This document shows, one piece after another, positions 46,932 to 56,147 of a stretch of DNA of 64,000 bases. The notes under the pieces are model-generated. The model ran no database searches. It had not been told where the DNA came from and worked only from the letters and a program-made list of their open reading frames with translations. Position numbers and translations under genes: made by a program. Position 1 is the stretch's first letter. Each line of letters starts with the position of its first letter. The stretch comes from Acidimicrobiales bacterium (GTDB taxonomy: Bacteria; Actinomycetota; Acidimicrobiia; Acidimicrobiales; Acidimicrobilacustridaceae), in the NCBI GenBank assembly GCA_025455885.1, contig JALOLR010000006.1, positions 101,884 to 165,883 on the forward strand, read 5' to 3'.

Positions 46932-47753
46932 CTACCAGAGCTCGTCGGCGTAGGTGTCGGTGCCGAGCACGGTGCGCAGGAAGGGGGCCACGAGGCGGGT
47001 CTCGGCCAGGCCGGCGGCCTCGACGGCGTCGGTGTAGGCCCTCACCCCGGCCAGTGCCTCGGTCACGTCGCCGTGCAGGAACAGGATCTGGCAGAGGCGC
47101 TCGGGGCCTCCGGCCGGGGTGCCGAGGTCCATGGGCTGGTCCTTGGCGGGGTCGGCGTTGGGGCGGAAGCTCGACACGATCTCGATGGACGAACCGGCGA
47201 GGAGCGCCGGCAGGGCGTCGGCGCGGAGGCGGTCGAGGAGGTCGGGCGCCTCGAGCCCGTCGAGTCCGTCGAACCAGACGAGGACGATGCCGTCGTACCC
47301 GTGATCGAGGGCCACCAGCATGGGGACGGGGTCGTCGTCGCGGTAGTCGCTGCCCACGTGGTCGTAGAGCACGGTGTGGGTGTGGCGCCGCTCGGAGAAG
47401 CCGCGGCCGTTCCCGTACAGCCAGGCCACCTGCTCCTGACCCCACGCCACCCACTCGTCGTGGTGTCCCTTCTCGACCCAGTAGATGGCCACGTAGGACC
47501 CGGCGTCGGTCGGCGAGGCGATGGTCTCCTCGCCGGCCGGCCAGCGCAGGTCCTTGAGGGAGCGCGGCGCCACCCAGCGGCTGCCGGCGAGCTGCCAGGG
47601 TCCGGTCATGCAACCGGCGTAGAAGTGGTCCCGTTCGTACCAGCGGTTGTAGGCCTTCTCGAACCCGGGGTTCGGGTCGACCATCGTGAGCAGCATGCTC
47701 CCCACCTCGACGGCGTAGTCGTCGGCGCCGCCGACCTCGAGCGGATAGGTCAT
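46932..47753 (-). CDS. Unknown protein, probable double dimeric alpha/beta barrel (EthD-like)
   Basis: 273 residues. The first half (MLLTMVDPNPGFEKAYNRWYERDHFYAGCM, shown here only by its key WYERDH motif) and the second half (ILFLHGDVTEALAGVRAYTDAVEAAGLAE) look like two ferredoxin-like DABB units, the fold of EthD and monooxygenase-like proteins. No catalytic motif is certain; the conserved His in WYERDHF is a candidate. It ends four bases before the OYE start, so it is in the same operon. The assignment is fold-level only. Confidence 0.6.
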   Translation of the reverse strand: MTYPLEVGGADDYAVEVGSMLLTMVDPNPGFEKAYNRWYERDHFYAGCMTGPWQLAGSRWVAPRSLKDLRWPAGEETIASPTDAGSYVAIYWVEKGHHDEWVAWGQEQVAWLYGNGRGFSERRHTHTVLYDHVGSDYRDDDPVPMLVALDHGYDGIVLVWFDGLDGLEAPDLLDRLRADALPALLAGSSIEIVSSFRPNADPAKDQPMDLGTPAGGPERLCQILFLHGDVTEALAGVRAYTDAVEAAGLAETRLVAPFLRTVLGTDTYADELW

Positions 47754-47834
47754 GGTCCTCCCCCTGGCTCCTCGTCCGTGCTCCGTGACCGTACCCCGCC
47801 GGCCCGTGGCCGGATCCCACCGGGGCTCGGCGCC

Positions 47835-48653
47835 TCAACCTCCCCGGGCACCGACCACGGACACGCGGTACATGAGGCGCCGCCCGGCGAAGTCGGCCAG
47901 GACCATGTGCATGGTGGCCCGGTTGTCCCAGACGAGGAGGTCCCCGACCTGCCAGCGGTGGCGGTAGGTGAAGGGCTCCTTGGTCACGTGGCGGAAGAGG
48001 TGGCCGAGCAGCATGTCGCTCTCGTCGGGGGGCAGCCCCACCACGTGGCGGGTGTAGGTGGGGTTGACGAACAGCCCCTTGGCTCCGGTCTCGGGATGGG
48101 TGCGCACGACGGGGTGCACGTGGCGCCGGTCGGCGGCGATCGCCGCCGCGTACTCCTCGACCGTCGCCGACCCGAACCTCAGACGCAGCTCGGTCACCCG
48201 ACTCAGGTCGTGCACGGCCGAGAGCCCCTCGAGGTAGCGCTTCATGGGCACCGACAGCGCCTCGTAGGCGGCCGTGGTGCTGGCGAAGAGCGTGTCGCCG
48301 CCCACGGCGGGGAGCACCTTGGCGTGGGTGAGCGTGCCCATCGGGGGGAACTCGAGGAACGTCTCGTCGGTGTGCCACATCGATGCCGTGGTCCCGTCGT
48401 CGGAGTCGAGCACGCTGACCTGCTCGTACCCCGTGCCGAGGTTCGGGAAGAAGGCGTGGACCTCGATCTCGCCGAGCCGACGGCCCAGTGCCATGTGCTG
48501 GTCGGGCGTCATCTCGGGGGCCCGCAGCAACAGGACCTGGTGGTCGAGCAGGGCCCGGTGCACGTGGGCCAGCGCGGCGTCGTCGAGCTCCCGGGTGAAG
48601 TCGATCCCGGTCACCTCGGCGCCCAGGGCTCCCGCCAGGCGTGTCGTCTCCAC
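47835..48653 (-). CDS. TauD/TfdA family Fe(II)/2-oxoglutarate dioxygenase
   Basis: 272 residues. Iron ligands His94 and Asp96 in MWHTDETF and the distal His249 in ATMHMVLADF, with the 2-oxoglutarate arginine in GRRLMYRVSV. The jelly-roll segments GALGAEVTGIDF and NPTYTRHVVGLPPDES are typical. Members hydroxylate sulfonates, aryloxyacids, pyrrole-type or steroid-linked substrates; none is indicated here. It is the upstream gene of the minus-strand set. The divergent SDR gene starts 138 bases away. Confidence 0.92.
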   Translation of the reverse strand: METTRLAGALGAEVTGIDFTRELDDAALAHVHRALLDHQVLLLRAPEMTPDQHMALGRRLGEIEVHAFFPNLGTGYEQVSVLDSDDGTTASMWHTDETFLEFPPMGTLTHAKVLPAVGGDTLFASTTAAYEALSVPMKRYLEGLSAVHDLSRVTELRLRFGSATVEEYAAAIAADRRHVHPVVRTHPETGAKGLFVNPTYTRHVVGLPPDESDMLLGHLFRHVTKEPFTYRHRWQVGDLLVWDNRATMHMVLADFAGRRLMYRVSVVGARGG

Positions 48654-48791
48654 CGTCGTCGCTCCTCGTCCGTCGGGCCCCTCGCCGACCCGGTGATCCT
48701 CTCACGGGCCGTTCGCCGTGCCGGTGCGCCGGGCGGGGGCCGGGGCGGCGGCCACTAGCGTGGTGCCACTGTCGCCGACGACTCCCGGGGG

Positions 48792-49616
48792 ATGCGGACC
48801 GTGTCGAACCTGTTCAGCTACGAGGGCAAGCGCGTGGTGGTCACCGGTGGGGCCACCGGCATCGGGGCGGCCCTCGTGGAGCTGCTCCGCGAGCTTGATG
48901 TCGAGCACGTCACCGTGCTCGACATCAAGCGGCCCGAGGGCTCCGCCGACGCCTTCGTCGAGGTCGACCTGTCCGACCCGACCAGCATCGACGGCGCCTG
49001 TGGGCGGCTCGAGGGCCGCATCGACGTCCTCTTCTCCAACGCCGGGGTGGCCGCCAACGCCGGGGTGCGTACCTGCATGGCGGTGAACGTGCTCGCCTCC
49101 CGACGCCTCGCCGAGAACCTCCTCGACCGGATCCCGTCGGGCGGCACGATCGTCTACACCGCGTCCATGGCCGGCAACGGTTGGCCGGCGCAGGTCGACC
49201 AGATCAACGAGCTGCTCGACATCGCCGACTGGGACCGTTTCCTGACCTGGTGCGACGAGCATCCCGACGTGGTCGCCGACGTCTACGCCTTCTCGAAGAT
49301 GTGCATGCAGGTGTTCACCATGCGCAACTCGAAGGTCACGATGGCGAAGGGCGTGCGCACCAACAGCATCTGCCCGGCACCGGTGGACACCCCGCTCATG
49401 AAGGACTTCCGGGAGACGATGGGTGACAAGGTCATCGAGTGGAGCGTCACCCAACAGGGCGAGCAGCGCATGGCCGTGGCCGCCGACATCGCCCCGCCGC
49501 TGGCGTTCATGGGCAGCGACGCCGCGGCGTTCATCAGCGGGGTCAACCTGCTGGTCGACTCCGGGTTCAGCGCGGCGATGACCACCGGGCAGATCGACTT
49601 CAGCGGCCTGGCCTGA
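48792..49616 (+). CDS. SDR family oxidoreductase
   Basis: 274 residues. Cofactor motif VVVTGGATGIGAALV, acidic end of beta-2 in VTVLDIKRP (NAD preference), SNAGVA, and catalytic Tyr/Lys in DVYAFSKMCMQVFTM with Ser in TASMAG. Resembles the 3-alpha-hydroxysteroid dehydrogenase/carbonyl reductase subgroup by its FSKM active site and the long QVDQINELLDIADWDRF insertion. TAGCGT lies about 45 bases upstream of the ATG, which follows CCCGGGGG. Substrate not known; steroid or related alcohol is an inference. Confidence 0.9.
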   Translation: MRTVSNLFSYEGKRVVVTGGATGIGAALVELLRELDVEHVTVLDIKRPEGSADAFVEVDLSDPTSIDGACGRLEGRIDVLFSNAGVAANAGVRTCMAVNVLASRRLAENLLDRIPSGGTIVYTASMAGNGWPAQVDQINELLDIADWDRFLTWCDEHPDVVADVYAFSKMCMQVFTMRNSKVTMAKGVRTNSICPAPVDTPLMKDFRETMGDKVIEWSVTQQGEQRMAVAADIAPPLAFMGSDAAAFISGVNLLVDSGFSAAMTTGQIDFSGLA

Positions 49617-49622
49617 CCCCGA

Positions 49623-50681
49623 TCAGCGCAGCTGGTCGTCGAGGAAGGCCACCACCCGGCGGCGCCACTCGTCGGCGTCGCGCTCGTACCCGCCGGTGTG
49701 GCCGGCACCCTCCACCTCCCAGACGGTGACCCGGTCGGCGGCGGCGTCGCGCATCCGGGACGCGGCGTGGCCCTCGTCCTCGACCCCCCCGGCGGTGATC
49801 AACAGCACGTGGGCGTCCGTCGCCTCCACGGCGGCGCGCAGCGGGGTGGGGGGCGACGCGTCGGTCAGGAGGTCGGCGACGCCGAACTGCACCTTCTCGA
49901 GCTGCTCCTGCAGCCAGCCCCGCCAGCCGTACACCTCCGAGTACCAGGCCTTGTCATCGGCCTGGCGCCCGGTCGCCCCCTCGGCCACCACCGCCCGGAT
50001 CCGCCCGTCGGCCGCGGCGGCGCCGATGGCCTCCTCGCCGCCCATCGAGAACCCCACGACCCCGATGCGGTCGGGGTCGACCCGCGTGGCGAGGAGGTCG
50101 ACGGCCGCGGCCAGGTCGGCGTCGCCGTACCAGCCGAAGTCCATGGCCGTGCCGTCGCTCCCGCCGTGGCCGCGGGCGTCGACGAGGAGGACCGAGTAGC
50201 CCGCCTCGGCGAGGGCGGCGGACTGCTCGAGCACGTCGGAGCGGGTCGAGCCGGCGCCGTGGGCGACCACGACGCCCGCACCGTTCGTCCCCGGTACGAA
50301 CCACGCGGCCAGGTCCACCCCGTCGGAGGTCGTCAGGGTCAGGTCCTCGTGGTCCAGGCCGACGTCGGCCGGCGTCGCGGTGATCTCGGTGGCCGGCACG
50401 TTCGTGGCGGCGACCGGCGGAGCGACGAGCCACGTCACGACCGCCACCATGACGATCGCCCCGCCGATGCCCGCCACCCTCACGAACCGACCGCTGCCCC
50501 GCAGGATCGCCCGCGTCCCGAGGATCACCAGGGCCACCCCGCCGAGGACCGCCACGATGGAGAGCACCGTCACGATCGCCACGGATCCGGCGAACAGGTG
50601 GGGCAGCAGCCCGACGCCGATCGCCGTGACGAGGGCGCCGACACCGAACAGGAGCCCTCCCCGGGCACGCGACCTCGCCAT
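49623..50681 (-). CDS. Membrane-anchored alpha/beta hydrolase (dienelactone hydrolase-like)
   Basis: 352 residues. Three N-terminal hydrophobic helices (about residues 9-29, 33-56 and 67-88) anchor it; the hydrolase domain follows: VVVAHGAGSTRSD, DARGHGGSDGTAMDFGW, nucleophile Ser in VVGFSMGGEEAIGAA, Asp possibly in LLITAGGVEDEGH and His in EVEGAGHTGGYE. The ATG at 50681 is chosen since the helices start there; the longer frame is a shadow in the following gene. It is 26 bases after the fusion gene on the same strand. Confidence 0.9.
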   Translation of the reverse strand: MARSRARGGLLFGVGALVTAIGVGLLPHLFAGSVAIVTVLSIVAVLGGVALVILGTRAILRGSGRFVRVAGIGGAIVMVAVVTWLVAPPVAATNVPATEITATPADVGLDHEDLTLTTSDGVDLAAWFVPGTNGAGVVVAHGAGSTRSDVLEQSAALAEAGYSVLLVDARGHGGSDGTAMDFGWYGDADLAAAVDLLATRVDPDRIGVVGFSMGGEEAIGAAAADGRIRAVVAEGATGRQADDKAWYSEVYGWRGWLQEQLEKVQFGVADLLTDASPPTPLRAAVEATDAHVLLITAGGVEDEGHAASRMRDAAADRVTVWEVEGAGHTGGYERDADEWRRRVVAFLDDQLR

Positions 50682-50707
50682 GACTCCATGGTCGCGCCGA
50701 TGCGCCC

Positions 50708-53338
50708 TCAGCCCGTCGTGGGTGCGTCCCCTCTGCGCCGCTCGACACCGGCCCGCACCACCCGGTACTGGCGGTCGTGCTCCGCGGAGCGCAGGTCGTA
50801 GGTCATGCGCCCCGGTGCGGTCGTCGTGTAGTAAGCGGCGATCACGGGGACCTCGAGGGGCGCCGCCTTCTCGGAGAGCTTGAGCACCAGGTCCCAGTCG
50901 CCGAGCAGGTTGGCGTCCTCCTCGATCCTGAGGGCCGGGTCGGCCCGGTGGGCGAGGACGTTCATGTCGACGAAGTTGTGGTCCTCGAGGACCTCGCGGT
51001 CCCAGGGTTCGAAGTGCACGCCGGGCATGCCGCCGGGTTCGCCGCCCCAGATGCGGTCCATGTCGTCGATCACCCGGGCGCCATACAGGACGACCCGATC
51101 GGGGTGCTCGCCGAAGGCCAGGACGACCGCCTTGAGCCAGTCCGGGTCGAACCGGTTGTCGTCGTCGAGGTGGGCGACGATGGCGCCCGTGGCGGCGCGG
51201 AGGCCGGCGTTGCGGGCCGGGTTGCACCCGCGGTGCTCCACTCGCAGGTAGCGCAGCCGCGGGTCGTCGTAGGCGGCCACCACTGCGTCGGTGCGGTCGT
51301 CGCCGCCGTCGTCGACGATCACCATCTCCCACCGGCCGTAGGACTGCGCCCGCACCGAGTCGATGGCCCCGACGATCAGGTCGGCCCGGTTGTAGGTGGC
51401 GGTCACCACCGACACCAGGGGGCCGTCGGGCCGCGGTGCGTTGCGGACCCAGGCCGTGGTCGTGAAGAGCGACGCAAGCCGTTCGGCGCGGTCGAGCCGG
51501 TCGGTGAGGGCCCGGTTCTCGGTCTCGAGCCGGCGGCTCACCTCTCCGATCCGCGTCACCTCGTCGTCCAGCTCGGCGACGGTCGCGCCGGTCTCCTGTT
51601 CGACTCGGCGCTGCCGGGCGCGCAGGTCCTCGACGGATCGGGCGAGGGTGGTGAGCCCGGTCCGCAGGCCCCGGCGGGTGGGTCGCCAGGGCCTGGCCGG
51701 ATCCGCCGACGCTGGTGCGGCCACCGGGCCCGCGGAGGCGAGCGGACCCAGGAGGTCGGCACGCGGGCGGCCGTCGACCTCGGGGAGGGTGACCCCGATG
51801 GCGGCGCTGACGGTGGGGGCGAGGTCGATGGACCGCACGGGGGGGACGTGGGCGGGGACCGCCGAGCCGGGGACCTTCACGGCGACGAGCCCCCCGGGGC
51901 GGTGGTCACCCGTGCGCCAGTGGTCGTAGGGGCGGGCGACCACCCCCGTGAGGGGCGACCAGACACGTTCGATCGGGGCGTCGTGGTCCCACTCGACGAA
52001 CAGGTCGGGGAAGGTGTCGGCGCCGCGCCGGTCGTAGAGGTCGTCGGCGAAGAGGACGTCGCGGACGGCCGGGCGCCCGGTGTCGACGTTGACCAGGTCG
52101 AGGAACGCGTCGCGGAGCCACTCGAGCGCCGGCCGGTAGGCCTCCGGGGCGATGCGGCCCTGGCCTTCCCGGCCGGCCACGTTGAGGCGGACGGCGCCGC
52201 TGACGGTGTTGTTCGGGGTGGACCACCACAGCCGGTCGGGTCCGGGCGGGCGGTCGTGGTCGGCGGTCGTCGGCGCCTCGCCGGGTGTCGCGTCGATGCG
52301 CCGGCGTAGGGCGGGGGCGGCGGCGGTGAGGACCGACCGGCGCAGCCGGGCGGGTACGACGTGGGCGGCGCGCCCGACCCGGCTCCGGAGACGGGGCGGC
52401 GTGAGCCCGTCGTGGAGGTCCTGGAGCCGTTCGAGGAGTGGGGCGAGGAGGTGGGTGCCGTCGTGGTGGGCGCTCATCCCGTCGGAGAGCTGCACGACGA
52501 CCGTCGTCGAGTCGTCGGTGCGGCCGAGGAGCTCGCCGAGGGCGTCGTCGAGGCGCCCGTAGAGCTGACGGATCGGGTCGCCACCGACCCGTTCGACGGT
52601 GTGGGGGTCGTGGCGGGGGTGGGACGGGTCGGCCAGGTGCCACAGCTGGTGGCCTGCGCAGTGCGACTCGCCGAACACGGTCATGACCACGTCCCAGCCG
52701 CCCCGGTCGAGCACCCGAAGGGAGAGGTCGCGCTTGTTGTCCACGCCGGACAGCAGGTCGGCGAGGAGCGCGGCCTCCTCGGCAGGTGTGCGCCGCGCCC
52801 CCGTGCTGTGGGCCCGGTCGCAGGGGGCGAACTGGAGCTCGTCGGGAGCGGGGGGAGCGAGCGAACCGACCGGGTGGGGACCGATCTCGTCGAGCAGCTC
52901 GTCGGCGAGATCGAGCGGATAGGACCGGAGCCCGAAGTGGCGGTCGTGGCAACCCCACTCGGAGACGACGACGCCGTGGACGGGCACGTGCGCATCGGCG
53001 TGCGGTACGTCGAGGATCGCGACGCGGTGACCCGCGTTCGACAGGTGCTGCCAGAACGGCGTACCGACGATGTCGTGGGGCGAGGTCTCCCGGTAGGCGT
53101 AGGTGTCCGAGTCGTAGACCCCCCAGCAGTGGAAGCCGTGGCGGGTGGGCTCGCGGGCGGTGGCGATCGACGCCCAGACGCTCCCCACGAACAGGCCGGG
53201 ATCGGTGATCGTCGGAGCGACGGCGGCGTCGCCGAGGAACCGGGCCAGGTGGGGCATGGCGCCGTCGTCGGCGAGCCGGCGGGCCAACACCGGGTCACAC
53301 GCGTCGAACGCCACCCACAGGACCCTGGTCGCCGCCAT
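50708..53338 (-). CDS. Fusion of a phosphodiesterase/alkaline-phosphatase-superfamily domain and a GT2 glycosyltransferase
   Basis: 876 residues. Residues about 1-540 look like the AtaC/nucleotide-pyrophosphatase group of the alkaline phosphatase superfamily: LWVAFDACDP with metal-binding D12, and GSVWASIATAREPTRHGFH, the motif around the nucleophile region. TVFGESHCAGHQLWH and VVQLSDGMSAHHDGTH are at the places of the other metal ligands but diverge from canonical forms. A coiled coil (about 575-630, LRARQRRVEQETG ... NRALTDRLDRAERL) links it to a GT-A fold at 640-876: PLVSVVTATYNRADLI, VDDGGDDRTDAVV, AGLRAATGAIVAHLDDDN (DxD-like). No signal peptide. A role in surface polysaccharide modification is plausible; the reaction is unknown. 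Confidence 0.82.
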   Translation of the reverse strand: MAATRVLWVAFDACDPVLARRLADDGAMPHLARFLGDAAVAPTITDPGLFVGSVWASIATAREPTRHGFHCWGVYDSDTYAYRETSPHDIVGTPFWQHLSNAGHRVAILDVPHADAHVPVHGVVVSEWGCHDRHFGLRSYPLDLADELLDEIGPHPVGSLAPPAPDELQFAPCDRAHSTGARRTPAEEAALLADLLSGVDNKRDLSLRVLDRGGWDVVMTVFGESHCAGHQLWHLADPSHPRHDPHTVERVGGDPIRQLYGRLDDALGELLGRTDDSTTVVVQLSDGMSAHHDGTHLLAPLLERLQDLHDGLTPPRLRSRVGRAAHVVPARLRRSVLTAAAPALRRRIDATPGEAPTTADHDRPPGPDRLWWSTPNNTVSGAVRLNVAGREGQGRIAPEAYRPALEWLRDAFLDLVNVDTGRPAVRDVLFADDLYDRRGADTFPDLFVEWDHDAPIERVWSPLTGVVARPYDHWRTGDHRPGGLVAVKVPGSAVPAHVPPVRSIDLAPTVSAAIGVTLPEVDGRPRADLLGPLASAGPVAAPASADPARPWRPTRRGLRTGLTTLARSVEDLRARQRRVEQETGATVAELDDEVTRIGEVSRRLETENRALTDRLDRAERLASLFTTTAWVRNAPRPDGPLVSVVTATYNRADLIVGAIDSVRAQSYGRWEMVIVDDGGDDRTDAVVAAYDDPRLRYLRVEHRGCNPARNAGLRAATGAIVAHLDDDNRFDPDWLKAVVLAFGEHPDRVVLYGARVIDDMDRIWGGEPGGMPGVHFEPWDREVLEDHNFVDMNVLAHRADPALRIEEDANLLGDWDLVLKLSEKAAPLEVPVIAAYYTTTAPGRMTYDLRSAEHDRQYRVVRAGVERRRGDAPTTG

Positions 53339-53434
53339 GGGCGCGTAGCGTACCGACGGCCCACCGGTGCGACCGCGGCCGGCGGTGGCCGTCCGGGCGC
53401 CCGCCCGCGACCGACGATCGACCACGAGGACCTC

Positions 53435-54265
53435 ATGACCGTACGCACCGCACTCGTCACCGGCGCCAGTCGGGGTATCGGGCGGGCCACGGCGCTGGCG
53501 TTCGCCAGCGCGGGCTTCGACGTCGCGATCACCGCCCGGACGGTGCGCGACGGCGACCCCACGGCGCGCACCGCCGATCCGGCCGTCACGCTGCCGGGGA
53601 GCCTCGAGTCGACCGCCGCGGAGATCGAGTCGCTCGGCCGACGGGCCGTCACGGTGCCCCTCGACCTCCTCGACCGTGACGCCCTGGTGCCCGCCGTAGG
53701 GGCCGCCGTCGAGGGCCTCGGCCACCTCGACGTCGTGGTGAACAACGCCATCTACGTGTCGGCCCAGGGACCTCGCCCGTTCCTCGAGACCGACCCCGAC
53801 GACATCGTGAACCAGGTGTGGGGGGACCTCACCGCCCAGCTGCTGCTGTTGCAGCCGGTCGTGGCCCACATGGTCGAACGGGGCGGGGGGACGGTGGTGA
53901 ACATCGGGTCGGGTTCGGGGCGCTACAAGCTGCGCCGACCCATCGGGAAGGGCGGGTCGGCGCTGACGTACGCCGCAGTGAAGGCCGGCTTCCACCGGGT
54001 CGCCGATCGTCTCGCCAACGAGTACGGCCACGCCGGCATCCGGGCGTACACGGTCGACCCCGGGTACGTCGCGACGGAGCGGACCCTCCTCGTCGCCGGG
54101 CTCTCCGACGTGGCCAGCCGAGGCGTCGATCCCTCGATCGTCGGGGAGGCCATCGCGTGGCTCGTCGACGACGAGGCGGCCGAGAACGGCAGCTACCACG
54201 AGGCCCAGGACATCGCCCGGGCCCTCGGCCTGTTGCCCCCGACGGATCAGCCGAGCACGAGCTGA
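53435..54265 (+). CDS. SDR family oxidoreductase (NNAIY variant, copy 2)
   Basis: 276 residues. TGASRGIG, AITARTVRDGD, SLESTAAEIESLGRRAVTVP and VNNAIYVSA match the copy at 39779-40642 block by block; the active site is YAAVKAGFHRV with Ser in NIGSGSGRYK. The C-terminal region (GSYHEAQDIARALGLLPP) differs. ATG at 53435 behind GAGGACCTC. The gene is divergent from the fusion gene, 96 bases apart. Both copies replace the usual NNAG by NNAIY. Confidence 0.9.
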   Translation: MTVRTALVTGASRGIGRATALAFASAGFDVAITARTVRDGDPTARTADPAVTLPGSLESTAAEIESLGRRAVTVPLDLLDRDALVPAVGAAVEGLGHLDVVVNNAIYVSAQGPRPFLETDPDDIVNQVWGDLTAQLLLLQPVVAHMVERGGGTVVNIGSGSGRYKLRRPIGKGGSALTYAAVKAGFHRVADRLANEYGHAGIRAYTVDPGYVATERTLLVAGLSDVASRGVDPSIVGEAIAWLVDDEAAENGSYHEAQDIARALGLLPPTDQPSTS

Positions 54266-54325
54266 GCGACGTCAGGACCGCGTCGGGCCACCGCCTGCTC
54301 TTTCGAGAGGAATAGTCGTCCGTGC

Positions 54326-55111
54326 GTGACCGTTCCGCCGATCGTGACCGATCCTGCGACCGCCCCTCCTCCCCGGGGACGAAGCGCCTCGTCCGCCGGG
54401 GGCCCGATGCCCCGGCCCGTGGTGATGAGCCAGCGCTGGAGTGCGATCGTCTGGTGCCACTGGCCGGTCCGGCCCGAGGTGGTGGCTCGTCGCCTGCCTC
54501 CCGGCGTACGGCCGGACCTCTTCGACGGGTGGGCATGGGTGGGTCTCGTCCCCTTCGAGATGCGTCGCCTCCGGCTGGTGCTGGCGGGGCGTGACCTCCC
54601 TCCCGTCGTCACGGCGGAGAACTTCAGCGAGGTCAACGTCCGGACCTACGTCGTCGGACCGAGAGGCCCCGGGGTGTGGTTCGACTCGTTGGACGCCTCG
54701 TCTCGACTGGCCTCCGCGGTGGCTCGCCTCGCGTGGTCGTTGCCCTACGTGCCGGCCAGGATCAGTGCGACGGCCGACGAAGGGATGGGTCGGCGGCACT
54801 GGTCGATCCTGCGTTCCGACGGGACTACCGGCATGGTCGCCGCAGAGGTGGGTGCGCCGGCCACCGGGCTCGGTGCCATCGACACCTTCCTCACCGAGCG
54901 CTACGCCTTGTACGCCCCACCCTGGTGGTCGCGGCGCGGCTCGCTGTGGGCACCGGTCCGACACGAGCCGTGGGAGCTGCGCCGCTGCGACGGGATCGAG
55001 GTCGACGCCGGTCTGGTCCGCGCCGCCGGCTACCCGGTGGACGACGTACCGGTCCACGCCGTCGCCGCCGATGCTGCGACCGTGCGGGTCGGCCTCCCAC
55101 AACGGGTCTGA
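54326..55111 (+). CDS. DUF2071 (YqjF-like) family protein
   Basis: 261 residues. VMSQRWSAIVWCHWPVRPEVVARRLPPGV, DGWAWVGLVPFEMRRLRL and AENFSEVNVRTYVVG, RGVWFDSLDA-like, ALYAPPWWSRRGSLW and VRHEPWELR are typical of DUF2071, which is related to acetoacetate decarboxylase folds but without known activity. The start is uncertain: GTG 54326, or ATG 54407 just before the conserved region (residue 28). It lies 60 bases after the SDR gene; co-transcription is possible. Confidence 0.85.
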   Translation: MTVPPIVTDPATAPPPRGRSASSAGGPMPRPVVMSQRWSAIVWCHWPVRPEVVARRLPPGVRPDLFDGWAWVGLVPFEMRRLRLVLAGRDLPPVVTAENFSEVNVRTYVVGPRGPGVWFDSLDASSRLASAVARLAWSLPYVPARISATADEGMGRRHWSILRSDGTTGMVAAEVGAPATGLGAIDTFLTERYALYAPPWWSRRGSLWAPVRHEPWELRRCDGIEVDAGLVRAAGYPVDDVPVHAVAADAATVRVGLPQRV

Positions 55112-55168
55112 ACGGTCTCCGCCACTCCTCGGGCCGTCACCCCGGTGGACCCGCCGGCCCGGCCCGGT

Positions 55169-56140
55169 TCAGCCCCGCAGCGCCGGCGCCACCTCGGTGC
55201 ACAGCAGCTCGACGTGGCGCTCCACGAGCTCGTCGGGCATGCCCGCCACGCTCGCCCACAGGTACACGTGCTCGACGGGGGCGCCGGCCGTGGCGTCGCG
55301 CAGCGCGGCGACCGCGTCGGTCGGCGTCATCACCCGGAGCCCGGGGATGCCGTGGCGTCGCTCTGCGCCGCCCTTCAGCTTGTCGACGGTGACGGTCTTC
55401 GGCAGCGGCCGGCCGGTGCCGGCCACGGCGGCGTGGCGGTAGCTGTTGAGCTGGTGCGCGTAGTGCGGGAGGATCGCCTCGAACGCCTGCTCGGGGTCGT
55501 CGGCCAGCACGATGTCGAGCACGCCGCCGGTGCGCGCCGTCGCCGGGTCGTGCCCGGACTCGAGCAGGCCGTCGCGGTAGGGCTCGAGCAGCGTGCGGTC
55601 GAGGCTGAGCAGGCCCACGCCGAGGCGTCCCGCCCGTCGGGCGCCCTGCGGGCCCTGGTAGCCCAGCCAGATCGGGAACGGGTTCTGGGCCGCCGGCGGG
55701 GTGACGACGCCCTCGTCGAGCAGACGGCGGACCTCGGCGACGGCGGCGTCGGTGAGGCCGTAGCGGCGCCCGATGTCGACGCCGTAGGCCTCGTACTCGG
55801 GGACGCTGTACCCGGCCCCGACACCGAGGACCAGGCGTCCGCCGGAGATCTGGTCGACGACCGCGACCTCCTCGGCCACCAGCATCGCCGGTCGCAGCGC
55901 GGCCAGCAGGACCGCGGTGCCGATGCCGATGCGGGTCGTGCATGCGGCGAGGGCCGCGGCCATGGTGAGCGGCTGGGGCAGGTAGCCGTCGGGGAAGAGG
56001 TGGTGTTCGGAGAGCCACACCATGTCGGCGCCGAGCCGTTCGGCCTCGACGGCGAGGTCGAGGGCCCGGCCGTAGACGTCGGGCCACGGGCGCGCCCACG
56101 GCTCGGGGTTGCGCAGGTCGAGGTAGATCCCGACCTTCAC
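55169..56140 (-). CDS. LLM class (probably F420-dependent) oxidoreductase
   Basis: 323 residues, bacterial luciferase-like TIM barrel. VGIYLDLRNPEPW opens the barrel; ADMVWLSEHHLFPDGYLPQP has the typical cofactor His, TRIGIGTAVLLAALRPAMLVAEE and GRLVLGVGAGYSVPEYEAYGVD are family signatures. In actinobacteria this group mostly uses F420H2, but FMN cannot be excluded. It starts with GTG seven bases after the SDR stop, in an operon with that SDR and perhaps the amidohydrolase gene. Substrate unknown. Confidence 0.9.
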   Translation of the reverse strand: MKVGIYLDLRNPEPWARPWPDVYGRALDLAVEAERLGADMVWLSEHHLFPDGYLPQPLTMAAALAACTTRIGIGTAVLLAALRPAMLVAEEVAVVDQISGGRLVLGVGAGYSVPEYEAYGVDIGRRYGLTDAAVAEVRRLLDEGVVTPPAAQNPFPIWLGYQGPQGARRAGRLGVGLLSLDRTLLEPYRDGLLESGHDPATARTGGVLDIVLADDPEQAFEAILPHYAHQLNSYRHAAVAGTGRPLPKTVTVDKLKGGAERRHGIPGLRVMTPTDAVAALRDATAGAPVEHVYLWASVAGMPDELVERHVELLCTEVAPALRG

Positions 56141-56147
56141 GGCCGGC

